64,000 nucleotides of DNA from Pseudolabrys sp. (GCA_030684935.1 JAUXXH010000051.1:1-64000); one strand, 5' to 3'; shown: positions 42,219-51,218, counted from the first letter of the stretch. Numbers and translations are program-made. The notes: generated by a model from the sequence alone, not told the origin.

Positions 42219-43940
42219 ATGCCCGGCAGCCATGACACCATCTACGCCCTCTCCTCCGGCCGGCCGCCGGCGGCGATCGCAGTGATCCGGATTTCTGGGC
42301 CCCGCGCCGGCGACGCGCTGAAGGCACTGACCGGCCGGATCCCCGAACCGCGCAAGGCCCAACTGGCGCGGCCGCGCGATCCGCAAAGCGGCGAGATCAT
42401 AGACGAGGCGCTGGGCTTGTGGTTTCCCGGGCCGAACAGCGAGACCGGTGAGGACACCGCCGAGTTGCAATTGCACGGCGGCCGCGCCGTGATCGCCGCG
42501 ACGCTGGCCGCGCTCGGAGCCATCGACGGCTTGCGCCCGGCCGAGGCCGGCGAGTTCACCCGCCGCGCCTTCGAGAACGGCAAGCTCGACCTGACTGCGG
42601 TCGAGGGCCTCGCCGACCTGGTGAGCGCCGAGACCGAGGGCCAGCGGCGTCAGGCGTTCCGGCAGATGAAGGGCCTGCTCGGTGACCGCGCCGAGGGCTG
42701 GCGGCAGCGGCTGATCCGGGCGCTGGCGCTGGTCGAGGCGCGGATCGACTTTTCCGACGAGGCCGACGTGCCGGAGGATCTGGTGTCCCCGGCACTGGCC
42801 ATCGCCCGCGACCTCGCGGACGAGATCGAGGCGGCGCTGGCCGATGGCGGCCGCGGCGAGCGGCTGCGCGAAGGACTGGTGGTGGCCATTGCCGGCCCGC
42901 CCAACGCCGGCAAATCGACGCTGCTCAACCGCATCGCCCAGCGCGAGGCGGCGATCGTCTCGCCTTACGCCGGTACCACCCGTGACGTGATCGAGGTGCA
43001 TCTCGACCTCGGCGGCCTGCCGGTGACCCTGCTGGACACCGCGGGGATCCGCGATACCGACGACCCGGTTGAGCGCGAGGGGGTGCGCCGCGCCCGCGAC
43101 CGCGCCGCCGCCGCCGATCTGGTGCTGTGGGTGGAGGACGCCAGCGATCCGGCGGGTGGGGCAGTGGCCGACATCCCCGGCTCGCCGTCACCGGGTCAGC
43201 CAATGGGCGCGCTAAAGCCAATTGGCGGGACTGCGGAACTGGCAGCTGCGGCGGGGGCTTCGCGGTTCCCTGTTGAGGCCAGGCAACGGGGCGACCTGCC
43301 GGGAGAGGCGCCAGAGCCACCGGACCCCCTGGAGGTCGTCGCAAGTACCGAAGCTTTCGTTGCGCGCGCACCGGCCGGGGCCTTCGCCCCCATGATGTGG
43401 CGGATTCTCAATAAAATCGACCTCAAGGATTGCTCCGATAAGAGTGAAGAAAAAATCAAGACCAATCTTAAGAATGAATCACAAAATCTATCTTATAACC
43501 CTCTGTCAACTAAGCTTAAGGATCCCTTAATCGATAAAAATGAACAATTGGAGCGAACTAACCCTCAGTTAACGAACGTGGTTAACGAAAGGTTAACGGG
43601 TAGAAGTGAATTTGCAACCGCCGGCGTCGAGACGACATTCGATTTGTCGGCCACAACGGGCCAGGGATTTGCGCCGTTATTGACCGCTTTGTCGGAGTAT
43701 GCGGCCGCGTTTCTGACAGGAGCTGAATCCGCGCTCATCAGTCGGGCCCGCCATCGACGGGAGCTCGCGGACACCGCCGCAGCGATGCGCCGAGCACTCA
43801 GCCCGCGACTCTCCGGCCACGAGGACCTTGTCGCGGAAGAGCTTCGGATCGCCGGCCGCGCCCTCGGCCGGCTGACTGGCCGCGTCGACGTCGAAGACAT
43901 CCTCGACGTCATTTTCCGCGACTTTTGCATCGGTAAGTAG
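42219..43940 (+). CDS. mnmE: tRNA modification GTPase MnmE with two in-frame insertions
   Basis: With MnmG, this GTPase adds the aminomethyl group to U34 of certain tRNAs. All motifs are present: N-terminal [14 protein letters not shown], folate-domain [17 protein letters not shown]1 GPPNAGKST (226-234), G3 DTAG (273), G4 NKID (398), G5 SATTGQG (about 480), and the catalytic C-terminal FCIGK. At 573 residues it is about 120 longer than the usual 440-455. The excess is a Pro/Ala-rich GC-rich insert between G3 and G4 (about 60 residues) and a Lys/Asn-rich insert between G4 and G5 (about 55 residues; 43420-43610) with 55-72% AT. The frame is unbroken and the enzyme is probably active. Confidence 0.93.
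   Translation: MPGSHDTIYALSSGRPPAAIAVIRISGPRAGDALKALTGRIPEPRKAQLARPRDPQSGEIIDEALGLWFPGPNSETGEDTAELQLHGGRAVIAATLAALGAIDGLRPAEAGEFTRRAFENGKLDLTAVEGLADLVSAETEGQRRQAFRQMKGLLGDRAEGWRQRLIRALALVEARIDFSDEADVPEDLVSPALAIARDLADEIEAALADGGRGERLREGLVVAIAGPPNAGKSTLLNRIAQREAAIVSPYAGTTRDVIEVHLDLGGLPVTLLDTAGIRDTDDPVEREGVRRARDRAAAADLVLWVEDASDPAGGAVADIPGSPSPGQPMGALKPIGGTAELAAAAGASRFPVEARQRGDLPGEAPEPPDPLEVVASTEAFVARAPAGAFAPMMWRILNKIDLKDCSDKSEEKIKTNLKNESQNLSYNPLSTKLKDPLIDKNEQLERTNPQLTNVVNERLTGRSEFATAGVETTFDLSATTGQGFAPLLTALSEYAAAFLTGAESALISRARHRRELADTAAAMRRALSPRLSGHEDLVAEELRIAGRALGRLTGRVDVEDILDVIFRDFCIGK
43516..43531 (+). promoter_or_regulatory. CtrA-type box 1 inside the mnmE insert
   Basis: TTAA-GGATCCC-TTAAT, a TTAA-N7-TTAA match within the AT-rich insert; the arms TTAAGG / CCTTAA are also an inverted repeat. 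It lies 52 bp before a better match. Confidence 0.4.
43582..43597 (+). promoter_or_regulatory. CtrA-type box 2 inside the mnmE insert
   Basis: TTAA-CGAAAGG-TTAAC, an exact TTAA-N7-TTAAC consensus. A third GTTAACG lies at 43568-43574, so GTTAACG occurs three times in 31 bp. Whether CtrA binds here is untested; the codons are also translated. Confidence 0.5.
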
Positions 43941-44045
43941 CCACTCCGGTTGTGGCAATGCGTCGCCGTGGCAACCGGTCCTATGCCTTTGCCCGGTGGC
44001 TTGGGTTGAGATGGCGTATCTGTCGCCACAGCCAGGGAGCGCGCC

Positions 44046-44159
44046 ATGGCCACCACCCGGACGTTGACGAGAACCTTGCGGGAATCGGGTGCCTTGGGGT
44101 GGATCGCGCTATTCGCGGTCATTGTCCTCGTGGTTGGCGGTGTGTTCATCTTCGGCTGA
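44046..44159 (+). CDS. 37-residue single-TM small protein
   Basis: A short gene in the 317-bp gap between mnmE and mnmG, with CAGGGAGC 7 bp before the ATG. The product MATTRTLTRTLRESG is basic and Thr-rich, followed by one hydrophobic helix ALGWIALFAVIVLVVGGVFI and a short FG tail. It would insert in the inner membrane with its N-terminus in the cytoplasm. It is not in the usual mnmE-mnmG gene order that I know. The function is unknown; coding potential rests on the ribosome site, the helix and the clean stop. Confidence 0.55.
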   Translation: MATTRTLTRTLRESGALGWIALFAVIVLVVGGVFIFG

Positions 44160-44180
44160 GCGCCCCGCGGAGCGGATGGA

Positions 44181-44200
44181 AATGTTTCACGTGAAACATT
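44181..44200. other. parS: parS centromere site 1
   Basis: AATGTTTCACGTGAAACATT is a perfect 20-bp palindrome containing the ParB-binding consensus TGTTTCACGTGAAACA (44183-44198). It sits 58 bp before mnmG, about 3.7 kb from parB. Confidence 0.95.
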
Positions 44201-44257
44201 CCCGGGCTACCGGTTGCTTTTGACGCTTCCCGGCGGCTCGGCTACAACGCCGCCTCC

Positions 44258-46135
44258 ATGCGCACCACGCAAACCCAGTTCGACGTCATTGTCATTGGCG
44301 GCGGCCACGCCGGCTGTGAAGCCGCGGCGGCCGCGGCCCGCATGGGCGCGCGCACGGCGCTGATCACGCACCGGTTCGCCACGGTCGGCACCATGTCGTG
44401 CAACCCGGCCATCGGCGGGCTCGGCAAGGGCCACCTGGTCCGCGAGATCGATGCGCTTGATGGCTTGATGGGCCGCGTGGCGGACCAGGGCGGCATTCAA
44501 TTCCGCGTTCTCAACCGCCGCAAAGGTCCGGCCGTGCGCGGGCCGCGCGCGCAGGCGGATCGCAAGCTCTATGCGGCGGCGATGCAGATGGCGATCCAGC
44601 AAACGCAGAACCTCGATGTCATTGAAGCCGAAGTCGACGATCTGATCATCAACGATGCGCGCGTGTGCGGCGTCAGGCTGATCGATGGCCGCGAATTCAT
44701 GACCTGCGCCGTGGTTCTGACCAGCGGCACGTTCCTGCGCGGCCTCATTCATATCGGCGAGACGCAAATTCCCGCCGGCCGCGCCGGCGAAGCGCCGGCT
44801 TTGGGTCTGTCGCGCACGCTCGAGCGCGCCGGCTTCACGCTCGGCCGCCTTAAAACCGGCACGCCGCCCCGTCTCGACGGCCGAACCATCGACTGGTCGT
44901 CATTGGAAATGCAGGACGGCGACGATCCGCCCGAACCGTTCTCGCTTCTGACCGAGCGCATCACCAATCCTCAGATCCGGTGCGGCATCACTCGCACCGT
45001 CCCGGCGACGCATGCGATCATTCGCGACAATGTGCATCGTTCGCCGATGTATTCAGGCCAGATCGCCAGCCGCGGGCCGCGCTACTGTCCGTCGATCGAA
45101 GACAAGATCGTCAAGTTCGGCGAACGCGACGGCCACCAGATATTCCTGGAGCCCGAAGGCCTCGACGATTCCACCGTCTATCCGAATGGCATCTCGACAT
45201 CGCTGCCGGAAGAGGTGCAGCACGCGCTCGTCGCGACCATTCCCGGCCTTGAGAACGCAAAGTTCGTCCGGCCCGGCTATGCCATCGAATACGACTATGT
45301 CGATCCGCGCGAACTCGATCCGACGCTGCAGACCAAGAGGTTGCGAGGGCTCTATCTCGCCGGCCAGATCAACGGCACCACGGGCTACGAAGAGGCTGCG
45401 GCACAGGGACTTCTGGCCGGTCTGAACGCAGCCAGCCAGGCCGGTGGCGGCCAAGACATCATTCTCGACCGCGCCCAGGCCTATATCGGCGTCATGATCG
45501 ACGACCTGGTGACGCGCGGCGTCAGCGAACCCTATCGCATGTTCACATCGCGCGCCGAATATCGACTGCAGCTGCGCGCCGACAATGCCGACCAGCGTCT
45601 GACCGGTCTCGGCATCGCGATCGGCTGCGTCGGTCCGCAACGCGCAGCGCTCCATGGCGAGAAGAGCAAGGCGCTCAACGAAGCGCGCGCTTTCGCCAAG
45701 TCGGTGACGCTGACGCCGAAGCAGGCGGAGCCTCACGGCCTCACGCTCAACAAGGACGGCCAGCGCCGCTCGGCGTTCGAGCTGTTGTCCTATCCGCACA
45801 TCGGCATGACCGATCTGGCAAAAATCTGGCCGGAGTTCGCCGCACTGAGCCCGAAGATCGCCGAGCAGATCGAGATCGATGCCAAATACGACGTCTACCT
45901 GTCACGGCAGAACGCCGACGTGGCCGCGTATCGTCGCGACGACAGCTTTGCGCTGCCGGAAGACCTTGATTACGCGGCACTGCCGGGCCTTTCCAACGAG
46001 ATGAAACAGAAACTCCTGAGCCACCGGCCGCGCACCATCGGTCATGCCGGCAAGATCGACGGCATGACGCCGGCGGCGCTGACGCTCGTCGTCGCTTACG
46101 TCAAGCGCGGACACGGCGCAAAGAAAAGCGCGTGA
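44258..46135 (+). CDS. mnmG: tRNA uridine-5-carboxymethylaminomethyl modification enzyme MnmG
   Basis: The FAD-dependent partner of MnmE in making cmnm5U at tRNA position 34. The 625-residue length is normal. Visible motifs are the N-terminal dinucleotide site [20 protein letters not shown], the [21 protein letters not shown] block, the GidA signature [15 protein letters not shown], and the C-terminal helical part ([13 protein letters not shown]) that binds MnmE. Start ATG 44258 is preceded by the parS site. The stop overlaps the rsmG start (GTGA), so the two are translationally coupled. Confidence 0.97.
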   Translation: MRTTQTQFDVIVIGGGHAGCEAAAAAARMGARTALITHRFATVGTMSCNPAIGGLGKGHLVREIDALDGLMGRVADQGGIQFRVLNRRKGPAVRGPRAQADRKLYAAAMQMAIQQTQNLDVIEAEVDDLIINDARVCGVRLIDGREFMTCAVVLTSGTFLRGLIHIGETQIPAGRAGEAPALGLSRTLERAGFTLGRLKTGTPPRLDGRTIDWSSLEMQDGDDPPEPFSLLTERITNPQIRCGITRTVPATHAIIRDNVHRSPMYSGQIASRGPRYCPSIEDKIVKFGERDGHQIFLEPEGLDDSTVYPNGISTSLPEEVQHALVATIPGLENAKFVRPGYAIEYDYVDPRELDPTLQTKRLRGLYLAGQINGTTGYEEAAAQGLLAGLNAASQAGGGQDIILDRAQAYIGVMIDDLVTRGVSEPYRMFTSRAEYRLQLRADNADQRLTGLGIAIGCVGPQRAALHGEKSKALNEARAFAKSVTLTPKQAEPHGLTLNKDGQRRSAFELLSYPHIGMTDLAKIWPEFAALSPKIAEQIEIDAKYDVYLSRQNADVAAYRRDDSFALPEDLDYAALPGLSNEMKQKLLSHRPRTIGHAGKIDGMTPAALTLVVAYVKRGHGAKKSA

Positions 46136-46794
46136 GCAAGCGCGGGCAGGACGTGGTCGATTTCAGCGCGGACAAAGCAGCCGCGCTAAAACTGCAAAAT
46201 GTTTCACGTGAAACATTGCAGCGCCTCGAACACTTTGTCGACCTGCTGCTGCTCTGGCAGCAGAAAATGAATCTGATCGCACCGTCGACCATCCCGTTTA
46301 TCTGGACGCGTCACGTCGCCGACTCTCTGCAGCTGCTCGAGCACGCGCCGGATGCCAAAATCTGGCTCGACTTTGGATCAGGTGGCGGATTCCCGGCCAT
46401 CCCGATCGCGTGTGCGCTGGCAGAGCGGACGGGCAGCATGGTCCACCTGGTCGAAAGCAACGGCAAGAAAGCAGCGTTTCTGCGAGAAGCCGTGCGGGTC
46501 ACCGGCGTCCGGGCCCAGGTCCACCTCGCGCGCGCGGAAAAATTTAGTTTGAGCCCTGTGGAGAGCGTGGACGTCGTCACCGCGCGCGCCCTGTCGCCGT
46601 TGAAACTGCTATGCGATCAGGCGTTTCCTTGGATCGAGAAAGGCGCATTGGCCTTGTTCCCCAAGGGCCAAGATATAGATGCGGAATTGACCGAAGCCAC
46701 TAAATATTGGACTATCGAGGCTGAGGTGGCTCCGAGCAAAACCAGCGCAACCGGTTGCATCGTGATCGTCCGCCATCTGCACCCGGTCGGATAG
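46132..46794 (+). CDS. rsmG: 16S rRNA (guanine-527-N7)-methyltransferase RsmG
   Basis: A 220-residue methyltransferase that modifies G527 of 16S rRNA (formerly GidB). Motif I is [19 protein letters not shown], then [17 protein letters not shown] and [13 protein letters not shown]. It starts at GTG 46132 overlapping the mnmG stop by 4 bp. The codons for the NVSRETLQ segment near residues 22-29 are the second parS site, so the protein sequence there is constrained by the centromere. The gene is followed by 108 bp and then parA. Confidence 0.95.
   Translation: MSKRGQDVVDFSADKAAALKLQNVSRETLQRLEHFVDLLLLWQQKMNLIAPSTIPFIWTRHVADSLQLLEHAPDAKIWLDFGSGGGFPAIPIACALAERTGSMVHLVESNGKKAAFLREAVRVTGVRAQVHLARAEKFSLSPVESVDVVTARALSPLKLLCDQAFPWIEKGALALFPKGQDIDAELTEATKYWTIEAEVAPSKTSATGCIVIVRHLHPVG
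46198..46217. other. parS: parS centromere site 2 (inside rsmG)
   Basis: AATGTTTCACGTGAAACATT again, identical to site 1 over 20 bp, with flanking TGCA/TGCA-like bases extending the symmetry. It lies within the rsmG coding sequence, 0.7 kb before parA. Confidence 0.95.
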
Positions 46795-46902
46795 ACTGAA
46801 CGGATCGCCGCTGCGATTCGCTGATTTTTTTCCTACCGCGCGACCGCCGCCCGGTGTGGCCCGCGACGACGACCGAATGCCAACTCCGATGGAAGTAGCG
46901 TC

Positions 46903-47814
46903 ATGACCGATCAGCCCCCCGCCGACACCGACGTCCTCGATGCGAAGGTTCAGGACACGAAAGTTATGGAGCCGCAGGTCGTGCCGTTCGCCAAACCGGT
47001 CGCGACCACCGAAGCGGCGCGGCCGCGGGTGCTGTCGATCGCCAACCAGAAGGGCGGCGTCGGCAAGACCACCACGGCGATCAATCTCGGCACCGCGCTG
47101 GCCGCGATCGGCGAACATGTTCTGATCGTCGACCTCGATCCGCAGGGCAACGCCTCGACCGGGCTGGGCATTGACCGCCGCGCGCGCCGCACCTCGACCT
47201 ATGACGTCCTCGCCGGCACCATGCCGATGCGCGAGGCTATTCTCGCCACCGCGGTGCCGCAGCTCTACATCGCGCCGTCGACCATGGATCTGTCCGGCCT
47301 CGAACTGGAGATCGGCCAGGCCCGCGACCGCGCCTTCCGCCTGCGCAGCGCGCTCAACGACATCAACGCCGGATCGCCGTCGTTCAACTTCACCTATGTG
47401 CTGGTCGACTGCCCGCCGTCGCTGAACCTGCTGACGGTCAATGCAATGGCCGCGGCGGATTCGATCCTGGTGCCGTTGCAATGCGAGTTCTTCGCGCTCG
47501 AAGGTCTGTCGCAACTGTTGAAGACCGTCGACGAGGTGAAGAAGACGCTCAACCCGACCCTGTCGATCCACGGCGTCGTGCTGACCATGTACGACTCGCG
47601 CAACAACCTCTCCAACCAGGTCGTCGCCGATGTGCGCCAGTTCATGGGTCGCAAGGTCTACGACACGGTGATCCCGCGCAACGTGCGCATCTCCGAAGCG
47701 CCGTCCTACGGCAAGCCGGTGCTGGTCTACGATCTCAAATGCGTCGGCAGCGAAGCCTATCTGCGGCTGGCGACCGAGATCATCCAGCGCGAGAAGGAAT
47801 TGAAGGCGGGGTGA
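46903..47814 (+). CDS. parA: Chromosome partitioning ATPase ParA
   Basis: A 303-residue Walker-type ATPase that binds nucleoid DNA and pulls the ParB-parS complex. The deviant Walker A motif is KGGVGKTTT (50-58), followed by LIVDLDPQGNASTGLG and the Walker B region YVLVDCPPSLNLLTVNAM. The N-terminal 40 residues form an acidic, probably flexible extension typical of alphaproteobacterial ParA. It lies directly before parB. A palindromic repeat falls between the two genes, so parB may have its own signals or simply be cotranscribed. Confidence 0.96.
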   Translation: MTDQPPADTDVLDAKVQDTKVMEPQVVPFAKPVATTEAARPRVLSIANQKGGVGKTTTAINLGTALAAIGEHVLIVDLDPQGNASTGLGIDRRARRTSTYDVLAGTMPMREAILATAVPQLYIAPSTMDLSGLELEIGQARDRAFRLRSALNDINAGSPSFNFTYVLVDCPPSLNLLTVNAMAAADSILVPLQCEFFALEGLSQLLKTVDEVKKTLNPTLSIHGVVLTMYDSRNNLSNQVVADVRQFMGRKVYDTVIPRNVRISEAPSYGKPVLVYDLKCVGSEAYLRLATEIIQREKELKAG

Positions 47815-47818
47815 GCTT

Positions 47819-47908
47819 CCTGTCGTCACCGGGCTTGTCCCGGTGACCCCGCTTATGGACGCATTGCGTTCATAAACGGGATGGCCGGGACAAGCCCGGC
47901 CATGACAA
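47819..47908. repeat. Palindromic repeat, family C, between parA and parB
   Basis: CACCGGGCTTGTCCCGGTGA and GGATGGCCGGGACAAGCCCG, two palindromic cores around a variable middle with its own ATTGCGTTC/GAACGCAAT-type symmetry. It lies inside a conserved two-gene operon, which is unusual for such elements. Confidence 0.75.
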
Positions 47909-47947
47909 AACATACAAGCAGAAAAACCTAAAAAGTAAGAGGCAAGC

Positions 47948-48844
47948 GTGAGCAAGAGTTCAGGAGCGGCGGCGATGGCGGATCACTCGCGACTGGGACG
48001 GGGCCTGGCGGCGCTGATGGGCGACGTCGGCGAAGAAGCACAAGTCAGCGGCGACGCATCGCGCCGGCCCCGCAAGGCACCGATCGAGAACATCACCGCC
48101 AATCCGCGCAACCCGCGGCGCAATTTCACCGAGACCGAACTGGCCGAGCTGACCGCCTCGATCAAGGAGCGCGGCATCATCCAGCCGATCGTGGTGCGGC
48201 CGGTGCGCGGCAAGGACGATCACTACGAGATCATCGCCGGCGAACGGCGCTGGCGTTCGGCGCAGCGCGCCGGTCTGCATGAAGTGCCGATCACGGTGGT
48301 CGAGGCGACCGACGCACAGGCGCTCGAATTCGCCATCATCGAAAACGTGCAGCGCGCCGATCTCAATCCGATCGAAGAAGCCGCGGGCTACCTTGCCCTG
48401 ATGGACGAGTTCAACCACACCCAGGAAGACGTCGCGCAGATCGTCGGCAAGAGCCGGTCGCATGTCGCCAACATGGTGCGGCTGACCAAGCTGTCGGAGC
48501 CGGTCAAGGCGCTGATCCAGTCCGGCGAATTGTCAGCCGGCCATGCGCGGCAATTGCTCGGCCAGCCGAATGCGCTGCAGCTCGCGCAGGAGATCATCAA
48601 GCGCGGCTGGAACGTGCGCCAGGTCGAAACGGCGATGCGCAAGGACGGCGCGGGGCAGGCGCGCGAGGTGCGTGGCACGGCGCGGGTGAAGGACGCCGAC
48701 ACCAAGGCGCTGGAGCGCCGGGTGTCGGACGCGCTCGGCCTCGAGGTGACGGTGGATCACCGCGCCGACGGCGGCGGCACGCTGCACATCAAGTACAGCG
48801 ATCTCGACCAGCTCGATGGTGTGTTGCGCAAGCTGGACCGGTAG
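47948..48844 (+). CDS. parB: Chromosome partitioning protein ParB
   Basis: A 298-residue CTP-dependent DNA clamp that loads at parS. The order is an N-terminal ParA-interacting segment (HSRLGRGLAALMGDV), the CTPase/nuclease-like domain with the arginine motif GERRWRSAQRAG near residue 98, the helix-turn-helix (TQEDVAQIVGKSRSHVANMVRL), and a C-terminal dimerisation domain. GTG 47948 has AAGAGG upstream; an ATG at 47975 (MADHSRLGR) is a good alternative start. It serves the two parS sites upstream. A long hairpin lies beyond the stop. Confidence 0.96.
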   Translation: MSKSSGAAAMADHSRLGRGLAALMGDVGEEAQVSGDASRRPRKAPIENITANPRNPRRNFTETELAELTASIKERGIIQPIVVRPVRGKDDHYEIIAGERRWRSAQRAGLHEVPITVVEATDAQALEFAIIENVQRADLNPIEEAAGYLALMDEFNHTQEDVAQIVGKSRSHVANMVRLTKLSEPVKALIQSGELSAGHARQLLGQPNALQLAQEIIKRGWNVRQVETAMRKDGAGQAREVRGTARVKDADTKALERRVSDALGLEVTVDHRADGGGTLHIKYSDLDQLDGVLRKLDR

Positions 48845-48873
48845 GCCTCGCGCCACCCCCCGGTATCACGCCC

Positions 48874-48906
48874 GGAGCGCAGCCGTCCGAAGGACGGCGT
48901 CGCTCC
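48874..48906. repeat. Long hairpin between convergent parB and a small gene
   Basis: Stem segments GGAGCG / CGCTCC and GCCGTCC / GGACGGC around loop GAA. There is no T-tract, so it is more likely a repeat element or processing structure than a simple terminator. Confidence 0.55.
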
Positions 48907-48960
48907 GAGCGCCTATGCCACTTGCATCCCTGATGCCTCGCTCGCGCGCGGCGGCTCGGA

Positions 48961-49218
48961 CTATCGATAGCCGCGGTCGTACCGATTGCTGCGACCGTCA
49001 CGCGTCCGAATGCCCGTGGTCTCGCGTCGCGGCGCAACGTACCTTTTGGTTGCCTTCTTCCTGACGTGGCCCGGCGCATAACCGGAGGCACCTGGCGACC
49101 CGGCAACCGATCCTTTTTGTAGCATCATTTGACCGGGAGCCTTTGATTTTTGCGCGAAAGCAAGCGTCGGAGTCGTAACGATAATAAGGGCGGCTGCAAT
49201 CAGCATTAAAGACTTCAT
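48961..49218 (-). CDS. Small secreted basic hypothetical protein
   Basis: An 85-residue precursor with a clear signal peptide (MKSLMLIAAALIIVTTPTLAFAQ) and a mature part rich in Lys, Arg, Gly and Tyr (GHVRKKATKRYVAPRRETTG). I do not recognise a family. ATG 49218 gives the signal peptide directly, with AGGGA upstream; a longer start at 49254 adds residues that would mask it. The mature protein is strongly basic and lacks cysteine; it might bind an anionic surface or nucleic acid (inference). It converges on parB. Confidence 0.6.
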   Translation of the reverse strand: MKSLMLIAAALIIVTTPTLAFAQKSKAPGQMMLQKGSVAGSPGASGYAPGHVRKKATKRYVAPRRETTGIRTRDGRSNRYDRGYR

Positions 49219-49365
49219 GAATTTATTCCCTTTGGTTTCCTCGTCCGACGCCAACGCACAACTGACCGATGCGTTCCGTGTCTATAAAATGCAGGCAATA
49301 TGGGTCTTTCCGATAGCTTACGCCGCCGCCCCGGCGTAAGCATTGCCTTTGAAACGGAGCGAGCC

Positions 49366-49512
49366 ATGCAGAACGGCGCCGGCGGCAAGAAGAAAACCAA
49401 GTGCGCAAATTGCGAGGGCAAGGGGCTGGTCAAGCAGGGCGACAAGAAGATGAAGTGCCAGCGCTGCGGCGGCACCGGCTTCAAGTCCCCGGCCAACCGC
49501 CCGGCGCGGTAG
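49366..49512 (+). CDS. Small DnaJ-type zinc-finger protein
   Basis: A 48-residue protein carrying two CxxCxGxG repeats, CANCEGKG and CQRCGGTG, 16 residues apart. This is the half-site of the DnaJ cysteine-rich domain and should bind one zinc ion. The rest is Lys-rich. Such mini-zinc-finger proteins exist but are usually unannotated; the role may be as a zinc-binding chaperone fragment or nucleic-acid binder (unknown). ATG 49366, with CGGAGC upstream, is preferred to ATG 49300, whose extra residues have no similarity to anything I know. Confidence 0.72.
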   Translation: MQNGAGGKKKTKCANCEGKGLVKQGDKKMKCQRCGGTGFKSPANRPAR

Positions 49513-49599
49513 TGGAGAACCGCGCACTTTGCCGCGGGAACGGAAGCCCTTCGATACTGTTGGCTACGAAGGCCCTTTTTATCGGAAGGAGACCGTGCA

Positions 49600-49800
49600 A
49601 TGTCCGGCCCGCTTCAAGCGATAAAGCAGGCGTTCCAGCGGCTGTTCCGTTCCGAACCCGCCAGGTCTGATCTGCCCCCGGTCATCATTCACGACCCGGC
49701 GGCACAAAAAGCGCACGACCTGGACGATCCGTTCTTCGACGAAAAAGTACAGACCCGCATCGGCGACGTCATCGCCGGCACCAAACACAAGCCCCAGTGA
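49600..49800 (+). CDS. Hypothetical 66-residue protein
   Basis: A small soluble protein with a good ribosome site (GGAAGGAGACC). It starts with an amphipathic helix MSGPLQAIKQAFQRLFRSEP and continues with a polar, acidic segment DLPPVIIHDPAAQKAHDLDD, ending in IGDVIAGTKHKPQ. I know no family. It lies between the zinc-finger gene and the sensor kinase, all on the plus strand, but spacing does not prove an operon. Confidence 0.6.
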   Translation: MSGPLQAIKQAFQRLFRSEPARSDLPPVIIHDPAAQKAHDLDDPFFDEKVQTRIGDVIAGTKHKPQ

Positions 49801-49903
49801 CGACGCGACGTCGCAATCCGGCCTGACCCCTAACAGGATACCGCTGACGCCTTGAATGTCAGCTTTCATTTCGCGGACGCGAAAACCGTGCTAGCGCACG
49901 CCC

Positions 49904-51124
49904 ATGACCTCAACACAACAAACGCCGGTGATCGAGCCGACGCCGGCGGACACCGTTCCCGACGAAATGACCGGGCGTGCACTGCGGCTGCGCATCCGTC
50001 AGCAAGAATTGCTGGCAGAACTCGGCGTGCTGGCCCTGCAAGGCACCAGCTTCAGCGGCATGCTGGAACACACCGCGCGGATGACCGCTGAAGGGCTCGG
50101 CGCCGAATACTGCAAGGTTCTCGAATACCTGCCTGCGGACAACCGCCTGCTCGTGCGAGCCGGCGTCGGCTGGGACGACGGGGTCGTCGGCCACGCCACC
50201 GTCGGCGCCGACCTGGCGTCGCCCGCCGGCTATGCCCTGCATACGGGCAAACCGGTGATTTCCAATCATCTCGAAAACGAGCAACGCTTCAGGACCCCCG
50301 AACTGCTGGTCGAGCACGGCATCCGCCGCGCCATGAACGTGATCCTGCAAGGCGATGGCTCACCGTTCGGGGTGCTCGAAGTCGACAGCCGCTCCGAAGG
50401 CGAATTCAGCGAACCCGACGTCGCCTTTCTGCAAGGCGCCGCCAACATTCTCGGCATGGCGATCGAGCAGCAGCAATATCAGCGCAAGCTGCAACAAGCG
50501 CTGGACCGGCATCAGGTGCTGCTCAAGGAAGTCAATCACCGCGTCAAGAACAGCCTGCAGGTGGTGTCGAGCATGCTGCACCTGCAATCGGCCGCGGTCG
50601 GCGACCCGGCGCTGAGCGAACGGCTCACCGAGGCGTCCAACCGCATTTCCGCTGTCGGCCGCGCCTACGAGCGGCTGGCCTATAATGCCGACTACGAGAA
50701 CATCGACCTCGTCGCCTATCTGCGCGAGGTGATCGACGACCTAGAAAAATCCGCAGCGCCATTCAAGATCGAATTCGTCGCCCCTGAGGAGATCCAGTTT
50801 GCCGCCGACCGCGCCATCCTGGTCGCGCTGATTATCAACGAACTGGTGCTGAACGCCGGCAAATACGCTTACCCCGGTGCCGCCAGCGGATCGATCTTTG
50901 TCCGGCTGGTGCAGATGGATTCTAAATCGGTGCAGGTTTCGGTCCGCGACGAGGGCATCGGCATGCCGGCCGGTTTCGATCCGGCGGCCAGCAAGCGGCT
51001 CGGCACCCGCCTGGTCAACGCGCTGGCGCGGCAACTCGATGCCGAACTGACGCGCCCGGACAGCGCGGTCGGCACCAATTTCACGCTGCAGGTGCCGCTC
51101 AGCGCGCCGAACGTCAATGCCTGA
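49904..51124 (+). CDS. GAF-domain sensor histidine kinase (HWE/HisKA_2 type)
   Basis: A 406-residue cytoplasmic sensor kinase. A GAF domain (residues about 35-180; EYCKVLEYLPADNRLLVRAGVGW, LEVDSRSEGEFSEPDVAFLQ) precedes the HisKA_2 dimerisation helix with the phospho-acceptor His near 211 in EVNHRVKNSLQVVSSMLHLQS, then a HATPase (ILVALIINELVLNAGKYAY, VRDEGIGMP). This class is typical of general-stress-response and light- or redox-sensing kinases in Rhizobiales. No cognate response regulator is adjacent, and the GAF ligand is unknown. There are no membrane helices. Confidence 0.92.
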   Translation: MTSTQQTPVIEPTPADTVPDEMTGRALRLRIRQQELLAELGVLALQGTSFSGMLEHTARMTAEGLGAEYCKVLEYLPADNRLLVRAGVGWDDGVVGHATVGADLASPAGYALHTGKPVISNHLENEQRFRTPELLVEHGIRRAMNVILQGDGSPFGVLEVDSRSEGEFSEPDVAFLQGAANILGMAIEQQQYQRKLQQALDRHQVLLKEVNHRVKNSLQVVSSMLHLQSAAVGDPALSERLTEASNRISAVGRAYERLAYNADYENIDLVAYLREVIDDLEKSAAPFKIEFVAPEEIQFAADRAILVALIINELVLNAGKYAYPGAASGSIFVRLVQMDSKSVQVSVRDEGIGMPAGFDPAASKRLGTRLVNALARQLDAELTRPDSAVGTNFTLQVPLSAPNVNA

Positions 51125-51218
51125 GGCGCGCTTCTTTGCTGGATTTTCCCACGGCCATGCCGGGCATGACCCGGTAGATGACGCGCTTTCGCGGCCATAG
51201 ATTGCCTGATGCCACATG

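Noticed and set aside
43400-44200. The AT-rich mnmE insert as a proven replication origin
   Set aside because: No DnaA boxes (TTATCCACA-like) were found and the stretch is translated; kept only as a candidate regulatory element.
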